NCBI GenBank assembly: GCA_937901145.1
Contig: CALCHE010000093.1
Span: 1-19,013, forward strand
Reading direction: 5' to 3'
From: an uncultured Clostridia bacterium
Lineage (GTDB): Bacteria > Bacillota > Clostridia > Oscillospirales > Acutalibacteraceae
DNA: 19,013 bases
The notes under the pieces were generated by a model. That model saw nothing but the letters and a program-made list of their open reading frames with translations. It did no database searches and had not been told where the DNA came from. Position numbers and translations under genes: made by a program. The number at the start of each line of letters is the position of its first letter. The first letter of the stretch is position 1. Below are positions 7,651 through 13,923 of this stretch, piece after piece.

Positions 7651-7676
7651 TTTTTTTAAACAGAGGAGGTGAAGCT

Positions 7677-9653
7677 ATGGAAAACAATAAAGAGCGTTTC
7701 AGAAGAGAGCTGTCTGACACAGTATCCTTTAATCTTAACGATGCTTTCTTTCTTGACGACGATGTCCCCTACGCCATTTTCTGCGGTGAGGAGGCTGACG
7801 AAATAATCATCCCTGTCGAGGAAGATATCTCTGCAGAAAAGACCCCTTCTTCCGAAGCGGCAGCAGAAAAGAGCACTCTCCCCTTAAAACCTCAGCCGAA
7901 GAGAAAAGCGAGGCTGTCAGATTTAGACCTGAGCTACATTCTTTACACCTCGGAAGAAAAAATCGAGTACATCGGTGAAGAGACTATCAGGCTCATAAAA
8001 TATGTTTTCTCCGAAGTTTCACCGCTTTTCGTGATACCCTGGTTGCTTCTGAGTAATCTTGTCTCAGCAGGGTGGAAAAAAGCCAAAAAATTACCCTCTA
8101 AAATGCATCTGAGTCTGAATGACGACATAAAGAGAATAGCGCTGGAGATAAAGGCCATCGTAAATGCTTCTAAAGCAGTAAAGAAAAAAAGAGGTCTTGT
8201 TTTCATCAGAGCTATGGGAAAATACTTCCTTATGTCCTTCAGAAGACACAGCCATTTCTGGAAAACTCTTTTCAATATTTCTCTGCCTGTGGCTACCTGC
8301 TTCGTTGTTTTTCTGGTCGGCAGAGCCCAGGCCGAAAGCAGCACCTTCGCCCTCGAGGTAATTTATAACGGTAACTCTTTAGGCTATGTAGAAAACACGG
8401 ACACCTTCGAAAAAGGCAGAGCACAGGCTCTCAAGCTTCTTTCCTCATCACAGGAAAATCCCGACGAAAGCCTTACGAAAGAGCCTCAGTATAAATTCAG
8501 CCGTGTAAAGATAAACGAGCTGAGCAACTCACAGATGATAAGCGAAGGTATTATCTCAGGAAGCGGTGAAAATTATGTCCGCGCCTGCGGTGTATACATC
8601 AACGGTGAATTCATCTGTGCTGTCAAAAACGAATCCGACGCAGTTTCCGTTTTCTCTAAAATACTCGCCCCCTACGAAGCCAAAGCAGAGCAGGATACTA
8701 TGGTAAGCTTCGTGGAGGAAATCGAATACATTCAGGGCTACTATAAAGAAAACAGTGAGCTTATCTGGGACACTATGAAGCTTCAGGATATGCTTTCCAG
8801 GCCGAAAAGCAAAGCTCAGTATCACCGTGTAAGTGAGGGTGACTCTCTCGCCTCAGTAGCCAAACAGTACTCACTTACACGAAAACAGCTCCGCACCCTG
8901 AACCCCGGCAAAAACTTCTCCGAATTCTCATCCATTAAAAAGCTTCTCGTAGCTGAGGAAGAGAACTATGTACGCGTCAAGGTTATGAAAACCCGCACCC
9001 GTACCGAGTCTATCCCCTACGAAACTGTCGAAAAGCAGAGCTCCTCTCTCGCCAAAGGCACCAAGAAAACCACTCAGAACGGCTCCTATGGTAAAAAGAC
9101 CATCACAGAGCTCGTCACTTATATCAACGGTGAAATTTCCTACACCTCCTTCGTTTCCGAAAAGGTTACAAAGAATCCCGTTAACAAAATAGTTCTCGTG
9201 GGAACCAAGACCTATTCGTCACCTGTTTACGGTGGCGCAGTAACCTCCCGAGGCTTTACCTGGCCTACCAGAGGTGCTTACAGCATCTCCTCACACTACG
9301 GCTACAGAAATCCGAGCATTTCCGGCTGGGGCTTCCACGGCGGTCTGGACATCATCCGTTACGGCGGTTCCACAGGTGTTCCCGTAGTGGCGGCGGCATC
9401 GGGTACGGTAGTCACTGCCTACAGCGGCTGGTCGGGATACGGTCACACGGTAGTCATCAACCACGGAAACGGCATCACGACAAGATATGCCCATATGCAG
9501 CCCGGCTCACTGTGTGTGAGAGCAGGACAGTATGTATATCAGGGTCAGCAGATAGGCCGTATCGGCTCCACCGGTAACTCCACAGGCCCCCATCTTCATT
9601 TCGAGGTGCTGGTTTACGGACGGAAGGTCAATCCGCTGAACTATATCAGATAA
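7677..9653 (+). CDS. LysM-G5-M23 peptidoglycan peptidase, membrane-anchored
   Basis: Cell-wall endopeptidase of 658 residues, likely acting on peptide crosslinks outside the cell. The order is: charged cytoplasmic region of about 195 residues (acidic, then KKKRG-type basic stretches), one transmembrane helix (about 196-217), extracellular linker, LysM (about 382-425), G5 (about 434-509), and C-terminal M23 domain (about 545-655). The M23 motifs are intact: H554 and D558 in HGGLD, H606 in YAHM, H639 and H641 in HLHFE. The long cytoplasmic N-terminus is unusual for such peptidases and might contact cytoplasmic division or wall-synthesis factors (inference). An upstream in-frame start at 7566 is rejected: it would translate the heptad arm, whereas 7677 follows GAGGAGGTGA. 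Confidence 0.92.
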   Translation: MENNKERFRRELSDTVSFNLNDAFFLDDDVPYAIFCGEEADEIIIPVEEDISAEKTPSSEAAAEKSTLPLKPQPKRKARLSDLDLSYILYTSEEKIEYIGEETIRLIKYVFSEVSPLFVIPWLLLSNLVSAGWKKAKKLPSKMHLSLNDDIKRIALEIKAIVNASKAVKKKRGLVFIRAMGKYFLMSFRRHSHFWKTLFNISLPVATCFVVFLVGRAQAESSTFALEVIYNGNSLGYVENTDTFEKGRAQALKLLSSSQENPDESLTKEPQYKFSRVKINELSNSQMISEGIISGSGENYVRACGVYINGEFICAVKNESDAVSVFSKILAPYEAKAEQDTMVSFVEEIEYIQGYYKENSELIWDTMKLQDMLSRPKSKAQYHRVSEGDSLASVAKQYSLTRKQLRTLNPGKNFSEFSSIKKLLVAEEENYVRVKVMKTRTRTESIPYETVEKQSSSLAKGTKKTTQNGSYGKKTITELVTYINGEISYTSFVSEKVTKNPVNKIVLVGTKTYSSPVYGGAVTSRGFTWPTRGAYSISSHYGYRNPSISGWGFHGGLDIIRYGGSTGVPVVAAASGTVVTAYSGWSGYGHTVVINHGNGITTRYAHMQPGSLCVRAGQYVYQGQQIGRIGSTGNSTGPHLHFEVLVYGRKVNPLNYIR

Positions 9654-9657
9654 TCCG

Positions 9658-9685
9658 AAAGTGCAAAATTCAAAGTTCAAAATGG
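9658..9685 (+). repeat. Solo heptad arm (AAANTTC type)
   Basis: AAAGTGC, AAAATTC, AAAGTTC, AAAATGG in 7-nt register, starting 4 nt after the stop codon of the M23 gene. There is no inverted partner nearby. Confidence 0.65.
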
Positions 9686-9744
9686 TGGGCAAGGCTTCGT
9701 ATAAATAAGTAATCTTCCGCCCTGTTTACAGAATGATATGAATT

Positions 9745-9773
9745 AATCCCGCAGATTCAAAGTCTGCGGGATT
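9745..9773 (+). terminator. Terminator hairpin after the M23 gene
   Basis: AATCCCGCAGA and TCTGCGGGATT form a perfect 11-bp stem with a 7-nt loop. The following GTTAATTA is only weakly T-rich, so termination may be partial. Confidence 0.7.
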
Positions 9774-9791
9774 GTTAATTACAGCATAAAA

Positions 9792-9811
9792 ATGTAAAAT
9801 ACTCTTGACAT
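9792..9811. promoter_or_regulatory. Candidate operator O1 overlapping the -35 box
   Basis: An imperfect 20-bp palindrome, matching the perfect one at 9838-9857 at 15 of 20 positions (shared pattern ATGTAAANNNNTCTTNACAT). It covers the -35 hexamer. Confidence 0.5.
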
Positions 9812-9833
9812 TTCAAAGATACAAGTATATAAT
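9805..9833 (+). promoter_or_regulatory. Consensus sigma-A promoter of the membrane protein-XRE module
   Basis: Perfect TTGACA (9805-9810) and perfect TATAAT (9828-9833) with a 17-bp spacer. Such a strong promoter is typical of a gene held down by a repressor, which fits the XRE gene in the same transcript and the palindromes around it. Confidence 0.88.
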
Positions 9834-9837
9834 ATAA

Positions 9838-9857
9838 ATGTAAAGGGTTCTTTACAT
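9838..9857. promoter_or_regulatory. Candidate operator O2 at the transcription start
   Basis: ATGTAAAG-ggtt-CTTTACAT, perfect 8-bp arms, starting 4 bp after the -10 box and so covering the predicted start site. It is probably bound by the XRE protein encoded at 10241-10435 (inference). Confidence 0.6.
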
Positions 9858-9875
9858 AATTTAGGAGGTGTTAAT

Positions 9876-10241
9876 ATGAAAAAATTTTTAAACAAATGGG
9901 GCATTGGCAAAACGGATGAAATGGAGCAGTACATTGCCTTCAAAGCTCAGAGAAATGCGCTGATTTTTCTCTTGCTTGCTTTGTCTGTGTGGACTTTATA
10001 TGAAGCCTACAAGGTATTTGCTTTTCATACTATGCTGAATCCCGTACCCTGCTTTCTTCTTACCGGAGCATCCTGTATTCAGTTTTTTTCAGAGGCAATA
10101 ATATCACACAACGCTGTAAAAGGTGACGAGGATTCTCCGAAGGCTTCCAACTTATCAAAGACTATTCTTATGTTTGCTGTTGTCATAGCAATAACCATGA
10201 TAATAGCAAATATAGTAATAATACTTATGGTGATGGAATAA
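9876..10241 (+). CDS. Small 3-TM membrane protein paired with an XRE regulator
   Basis: A 121-residue integral membrane protein. A short cytoplasmic N-terminus (KTDEMEQYIAFKAQRNA) precedes three hydrophobic segments at about 28-50, 58-76 and 96-120. It resembles small Firmicute membrane proteins encoded beside short XRE repressors (possibly DUF6773-like), for which no function is established. The ribosome-binding site TAGGAGGTG is strong. Its stop overlaps the XRE start by one base (TAATG), so the two are translationally coupled. The A/T-rich codon use differs from the M23 gene upstream. Function is unknown; the pair may sense membrane or stress conditions. Confidence 0.75.
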   Translation: MKKFLNKWGIGKTDEMEQYIAFKAQRNALIFLLLALSVWTLYEAYKVFAFHTMLNPVPCFLLTGASCIQFFSEAIISHNAVKGDEDSPKASNLSKTILMFAVVIAITMIIANIVIILMVME

Positions 10242-10435
10242 TGAAAAATAGAATAAAGGAATTACGAAAGAAAAAAGGCTACAGACAGGAGGATTTGGCA
10301 GAAGCACTTAACGTGTCAAGGCAGACTATTATCGCTATTGAAAATGATAAATATAACCCTACTCTTGAATTGGCGATGAAGCTGGCAAAATTTCTCAGTA
10401 TCACTGTAGAAGACCTCTTTATTTTGGAAATGTAA
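10241..10435 (+). CDS. XRE-family helix-turn-helix repressor (short)
   Basis: A 64-residue DNA-binding protein consisting of one Cro/C1-type HTH (PF01381) and nothing else. The HTH runs from about residue 4 to 58: the QEDLAEALNVS stretch forms helices 2-3, RQTIIAIENDKYNPT is the recognition helix and turn, and VEDLF closes the domain. It is the second gene of a two-gene transcript, overlapping the membrane protein stop by one base. It most likely represses its own strong promoter through the two palindromes at 9792-9811 and 9838-9857. An intrinsic terminator follows 9 nt after the stop. Confidence 0.9.
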   Translation: MKNRIKELRKKKGYRQEDLAEALNVSRQTIIAIENDKYNPTLELAMKLAKFLSITVEDLFILEM

Positions 10436-10444
10436 GTTATACAG

Positions 10445-10480
10445 AAGAACCCGCAGATATAAAAACTGCGAGTTCTTTTC
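10445..10480 (+). terminator. Intrinsic terminator of the XRE module
   Basis: AAGAAC-c-CGCAG pairs with CTGCG-a-GTTCTT (11 pairs with one mismatch) around an A-rich loop, then a short T stretch. Confidence 0.75.
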
Positions 10481-10588
10481 ATTGACAGACACGAAAAAAC
10501 GAGCCACTACTTAATTATTTGTAAAAGCTTTTCATCGTTACCTTAGGGAAAAATGTCACAAAAAGACGGAGGGATGATGCGGGATGTC

Positions 10589-10607
10589 GGGGACGCCATC
10601 CCCTACG
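10589..10607. repeat. Palindromic repeat, CCCCTAC family (copy 2)
   Basis: GGGGA-cgcca-TCCCC followed by TACG. The stem differs from the other copies, but the CCCCTACG tail is kept. Confidence 0.5.
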
Positions 10608-10690
10608 AAATACTGTGAGATGGGTGATGTTTTGGCGGACACGGCACAGCCTGTACCTAACCTATTGAACATCAGGCGCATAAAAAAGAA

Positions 10691-10712
10691 GGCGACCGAT
10701 GGTCGCCCCTAC
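10691..10712. repeat. Palindromic repeat, CCCCTAC family (copy 3)
   Basis: GGCGACC-gat-GGTCGCC is a perfect 7-bp stem followed by CCTAC and ATTAT. It is nearly identical in core and tail to 7520-7540. Confidence 0.65.
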
Positions 10713-10817
10713 ATTATTGAGTTGCAGTAACTTGTATACACAGAACATATCCTTACGTAATCGTGTATGTAAATTCGGCGGGCTGTTCTTTTATTCATTC
10801 AGCGAATCTCGCACGCA

Positions 10818-10850
10818 ATTCTGCGTTCTGCACTCTGCATTCTGCATTCA
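10818..10850 (-). repeat. Solo heptad arm (AAYGCAG type) after the antiporter stop
   Basis: Heptamers of the CTGCAYT type on the plus strand, the reverse complement of 4361-4393 at 32 of 33 positions. On the coding strand of the antiporter it begins immediately after the stop codon, as at 4361. No partner arm is nearby. Confidence 0.8.
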
Positions 10851-10851
10851 A

Positions 10852-12132
10852 TTACTCGCCTCTGCCCTTTTCAGCGGCAACCTTGACCTTTTCTTCCTTG
10901 GGTCTGATGTCGCCTGCCTTGGTAAGTGCTATCTTGGTCATAAGAGGACCGAAGAGCTCATAAATAAGCACACCGAATAGTACAATGTTTCTGATTACCA
11001 CGCCTGTCTCACCGATTTCCAGCGCACTGATGGACATACCGAGTGCCACGCCTGCCTGAGGCAGAAGAGTGATACCGAGATATTTTTTGATATTGGGCTC
11101 ACATTTAGCTATGTCAGCACCCATTCTCGCACCGAGCCATTTACCTAAGGAACGGGCGATGATGTAAACCACACCGATACCGACCACAGCCAAATCACCG
11201 AATACGGAGAACTCAAGCTCTGCACCGCTCAGTACAAAGAAGAGGATGAACAGAGGTGCTGTCCAGCGGTCTGTCTTTTCCATAAGGTTAGCGGAGAAAT
11301 CACAGACATTACAGAAAACGGTACCGAGCATCATACATACGAGCAGAGGGCTGAGACCGAACTCCACAGGTCCGAGGTGGAATTTAAGCTTCGAGAGTGC
11401 CACAGCCATAAAAATAGCCGTTACAACTATAGCCTGTCTCTTTGAACGGGAGAAGAAATACTTTTCCGCCCAGGCTAAAAGATAGCCTAAAATCGCACCT
11501 AAGAGCAGAGAGAATACTATTTCCACTATGGGAGCTACAAGCACGGAATAGATATTGAATTCACCGTGAAGCAGAGTTTTGGCAAAGCCGAAGGATACGG
11601 CAAAGATAATGAGACCCACAGCGTCATCGAGAGCAACGATAGGAAGCAGAAGATTAGTAAGCTTACCCTTGGCCTTATACTGTCTTACGACCATAAGAGT
11701 GGCCGCAGGAGCAGTAGCCGATGCTATAGCACCGAGGATAATAGCCGAGGAAAGCGGGAATTTGTCCTCACCGAGAACGAAATGAAGGCCTACCAGAGCC
11801 ACGTCAACGAGAGCAGTAGTAAATACTGCCTGTAAAATACCTATAATTGTGGCCGCCTTACCTGTCTTTTTCAGCTGCTCGAGACGGAATTCGTCACCGA
11901 TAGCGAAGGCTATAAAGCCGAGAGCCACATCATTGATGATGCTCATAGCGCTTACCTGCTCGGTGGTAGTAAAGCCGAAGCCGTCAATGCCGAGTCTGCC
12001 CAGGCAGTAGGGGCCGATAAGTATACCTGCTACGAGATATCCTGTAACAGCAGGTAATTTGAGAGGCTTTACCACACGGGACATAAACAGACCCGCACTT
12101 AAAGCGATAGAAATTGATAAAAGAGTTTCCAT
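10852..12132 (-). CDS. Cation:proton antiporter (CPA2 family)
   Basis: Polytopic membrane protein of 426 residues from the Na+/H+ or K+/H+ exchanger family (PF00999), about 12 hydrophobic segments. The N-terminal block LKLPAVTGYLVAGILIGP is characteristic of CPA2 (KefB/NapA-like) members. TAPAATL (140-146) and ALDDAVG with D169-D170 correspond to the ion-binding core; the DD pair suggests the electrogenic NapA-like type rather than the ND type, but the ion cannot be assigned. The C-terminus is a short charged tail without a TrkA-N/RCK domain. The ribosome-binding site AGAAGGAA precedes the ATG. It is monocistronic; no terminator is visible, and a heptad arm abuts the stop codon. Confidence 0.88.
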   Translation of the reverse strand: METLLSISIALSAGLFMSRVVKPLKLPAVTGYLVAGILIGPYCLGRLGIDGFGFTTTEQVSAMSIINDVALGFIAFAIGDEFRLEQLKKTGKAATIIGILQAVFTTALVDVALVGLHFVLGEDKFPLSSAIILGAIASATAPAATLMVVRQYKAKGKLTNLLLPIVALDDAVGLIIFAVSFGFAKTLLHGEFNIYSVLVAPIVEIVFSLLLGAILGYLLAWAEKYFFSRSKRQAIVVTAIFMAVALSKLKFHLGPVEFGLSPLLVCMMLGTVFCNVCDFSANLMEKTDRWTAPLFILFFVLSGAELEFSVFGDLAVVGIGVVYIIARSLGKWLGARMGADIAKCEPNIKKYLGITLLPQAGVALGMSISALEIGETGVVIRNIVLFGVLIYELFGPLMTKIALTKAGDIRPKEEKVKVAAEKGRGE

Positions 12133-12169
12133 TTTTTTATTCCTTCTTTTTTTAAAATTGCCGAAAGAT

Positions 12170-12198
12170 ATTATAGTCCCGTGCTACCTTAAAGTCAA
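12170..12198 (-). promoter_or_regulatory. Sigma-A promoter of the antiporter gene
   Basis: On the minus strand TTGACT (12193-12198) and perfect TATAAT (12170-12175) are 17 bp apart, about 40 bp before the start codon. Confidence 0.85.
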
Positions 12199-12268
12199 CG
12201 ACCATTATGACGAAAAATCTACAAATTTTTCATCGGAATTTATTTATTATTTTTTGGATAAACGGGTG

Positions 12269-12297
12269 TTGATTTCACAGATAAAATATAGTATAAT
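12269..12297 (+). promoter_or_regulatory. Sigma-A promoter of the hyd operon
   Basis: TTGATT (12269-12274) and perfect TATAAT (12292-12297) are 17 bp apart. The start near 12304 implies an untranslated leader of about 300 nt before the TM1266 gene, unusually long for a maturation operon. Confidence 0.72.
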
Positions 12298-12351
12298 AAA
12301 TATACCCTGACATAAAGACGGTTTTTAACCCTCTGAAGAGAAGGCAACTAC

Positions 12352-12541
12352 TGAATGCAGAATTCAGAATGTATAACGCAGAATAAAAGGTTTTTCCGAT
12401 TATATGCATACACACATTCTGAAATTCATAAATTCTTTTACTGTCAGCACACATTTATTTCTGCGGGTGCTGCACTGTGATTTTATATTGAGATAAATTC
12501 ACCACCGCAATTCTGCATTCCTGATTCAGCATTTTGCATTA
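12352..12541. repeat. Inverted-repeat element B (ORF-less) in the hyd leader
   Basis: The arms at 12352-12384 (AATGCAG, AATTCAG, AATGTAT, AACGCAG) and 12510-12541 (CTGCATT, CCTGATT, CAGCATT, TTGCATT) are degenerate heptads in inverted orientation. Internal sequence is shared with element A: CCGATTATAT follows the left arm in both (4410-4419; 12396-12405), and 24 nt at the right end match at 19 positions (4869-4892; 12493-12516). An inner CAGCAC/GTGCTG hairpin sits in the middle. There is no ORF. Confidence 0.6.
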
Positions 12542-12553
12542 CGAAGTATAGTT

Positions 12554-12587
12554 GCCATACCTTTTTCAGGGTGTGGCATATTTTTTT
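12554..12587 (+). terminator. Terminator-like hairpin directly before the hyd ribosome-binding site
   Basis: GCCATACC (12554-12561) pairs with GGTGTGGC (12570-12577), 8 bp with one T-G pair and an 8-nt loop, followed by ATA and seven T (12581-12587). It ends 3 nt before the GGAGG of the first gene. Upstream sequence can pair with both arms: GGCAACTA (12343-12350) with TAGTTGCC (12549-12556), and ACCCTGA (12304-12310) with TCAGGGT (12566-12572). This is the arrangement of a leader attenuator; that reading is inference. Confidence 0.55.
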
Positions 12588-12601
12588 ACAGGAGGTAACT
12601 T

Positions 12602-12859
12602 ATGGAAACAAGAGTAGCTGTTATGAGCATCATCGTGGAAAAAAGTGAAGCCGCGGAAAAGCTCAATTCACTTCTCCACCATTACGGTGAATACATCATC
12701 GGCAGAATGGGTATCCCCTACAGACAGAAAAACATTAATATCATAAGCATAGCCATTGACGCCCCTCAGGACACCGTTTCAGCCCTTTCGGGACAGATAG
12801 GAAGACTGGACGGCATTAGCGTCAAGACAGCTTATTCGGGTGTGATAAGTAATGAATAA
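12602..12859 (+). CDS. TM1266-family iron-only hydrogenase system regulator
   Basis: An 85-residue protein of the TM1266 family (TIGR03959, 'iron-only hydrogenase system regulator', putative), a small ACT/ferredoxin-like alpha/beta fold. Recognisable blocks are the N-terminal ETRVAVMSIIVE, then LLHHYGEYIIGRMGIPY and INIISIAIDAP. No biochemical activity is established for the family; it is consistently encoded with HydEFG, as here. It is first gene of the operon, with a strong AGGAGG site, and overlaps hydE by 8 nt, so the two are translationally coupled. Confidence 0.9.
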   Translation: METRVAVMSIIVEKSEAAEKLNSLLHHYGEYIIGRMGIPYRQKNINIISIAIDAPQDTVSALSGQIGRLDGISVKTAYSGVISNE

Positions 12860-13919
12860 GCGCATTGATTATCTGGTCAGAAAGCTCATCGGCACCCACT
12901 CTCTCAGCGAAGGTGAATACAGAGAGCTTATAGAGCTGCGTGATAAGGAAAGCAGTCTCACCCTACAGAAGGAAGCCGTCAGACTCAGAAAAGAGATTTA
13001 CGGTCATAAGGTTTTCATCAGAGGCCTTATCGAGGTCAGCAATATATGCAAAAGTGACTGCTATTACTGCGGAATAAGAAAAAGCAACAAAAACTGTGAC
13101 CGCTACAGACTCTCAAAGGAAGATATTCTTTCCTGCTGTAAGGACGGATATGCTTTAGGCTTCCGCACCTTCGTAATGCAGGGCGGTGAGGACGGATTTT
13201 TCAGTGACGCTTTTCTCTGCGATGTGATAAGTGAAATAAAAAATCTTTATCCCGACTGTGCAGTAACTCTTTCCCTGGGTGAAAGAAGCCGTGAGTCCTA
13301 CGAAAAGCTCTTTAAAGCAGGCGCAGACCGCTATCTTCTCCGTCACGAAACAGCAGATGAAGAGCATTATTCCCGTCTTCATCCCGAAAATCTCACTCTC
13401 AGAAACCGCATGGAATGTCTCAGAAATCTGAAAGAAATCGGATTTCAGACAGGCTGCGGCTTTATGGTCGGCTCACCATTTCAGAATACGGAATGTATAG
13501 CTGAGGATCTGAAATTTATCGAAGAATTCGAGCCTGAAATGGTAGGAATCGGTCCTTTCATTCCCCATAAGGACACACCCTTCGGAAATTACCCGCCGGG
13601 CAGTGCTGAGCTTACCTGTTTTCTTCTCTCTGTAATCAGAATCATTCATCCGTCCGTGCTTCTTCCCTCTACCACTGCACTGGGTACCCTGGAGGATGGC
13701 GGAAGAGAAAAAGGAATACTTCACGGTGCCAATGTCATTATGCCGAATCTCTCCCCCACCGATGTGAGAGACAAATATATGCTTTACAATAATAAGCTCT
13801 CTACAGGTGCTGAGTCGGCACAGAAATTAGAGGAGCTTAAAAAGAAAATCGATTCCATCGGATACAGCATAGTAACCGAAAGAGGAGACATTATAAAAAA
13901 ATCTACTGAAAGGAAGTAA
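12852..13919 (+). CDS. hydE: [FeFe]-hydrogenase H-cluster radical SAM maturase HydE
   Basis: Radical SAM enzyme acting in synthesis of the H-cluster dithiomethylamine-bridged diiron precursor, 355 residues. The CX3CX2C motif is C66, C70, C73 in NICKSDCYYCGIRK and binds the SAM [4Fe-4S] cluster. FVMQGGEDG, LSLGERS, LLRHETAD and GCGFMVGSPFQ follow as typical HydE barrel segments. The C-terminal region has no cysteines, so the optional second cluster site known from Thermotoga HydE is absent; that site is dispensable in the family. It overlaps the TM1266 gene by 8 nt, and hydG starts 4 nt downstream. Confidence 0.96.
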   Translation: MNKRIDYLVRKLIGTHSLSEGEYRELIELRDKESSLTLQKEAVRLRKEIYGHKVFIRGLIEVSNICKSDCYYCGIRKSNKNCDRYRLSKEDILSCCKDGYALGFRTFVMQGGEDGFFSDAFLCDVISEIKNLYPDCAVTLSLGERSRESYEKLFKAGADRYLLRHETADEEHYSRLHPENLTLRNRMECLRNLKEIGFQTGCGFMVGSPFQNTECIAEDLKFIEEFEPEMVGIGPFIPHKDTPFGNYPPGSAELTCFLLSVIRIIHPSVLLPSTTALGTLEDGGREKGILHGANVIMPNLSPTDVRDKYMLYNNKLSTGAESAQKLEELKKKIDSIGYSIVTERGDIIKKSTERK

Positions 13920-13923
13920 TAAT

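Larger units (their letters stand above)
10481..10817. other. Gene-free repeat region
   Basis: No gene supported by a ribosome-binding site or family signature is seen over about 340 bases. The region holds two palindromic CCCCTAC-type repeats (10589-10607 and 10691-10712) and ends at a heptad arm that abuts the antiporter stop codon. Confidence 0.6.

Noticed and set aside
7566..7676. N-terminal extension of the M23 protein
   Set aside because: It covers the leader hairpin and heptad arm; GAGGAGGTGA directly precedes the ATG at 7677.
10699..10980. Plus-strand reading frames over the antiporter 3' end
   Set aside because: They consist of repeat sequence plus antisense of the antiporter gene, without ribosome-binding sites.
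12352..12541. CRISPR-like array
   Set aside because: The repeat units are only 7 nt, degenerate and contiguous, with no spacers and no cas genes.
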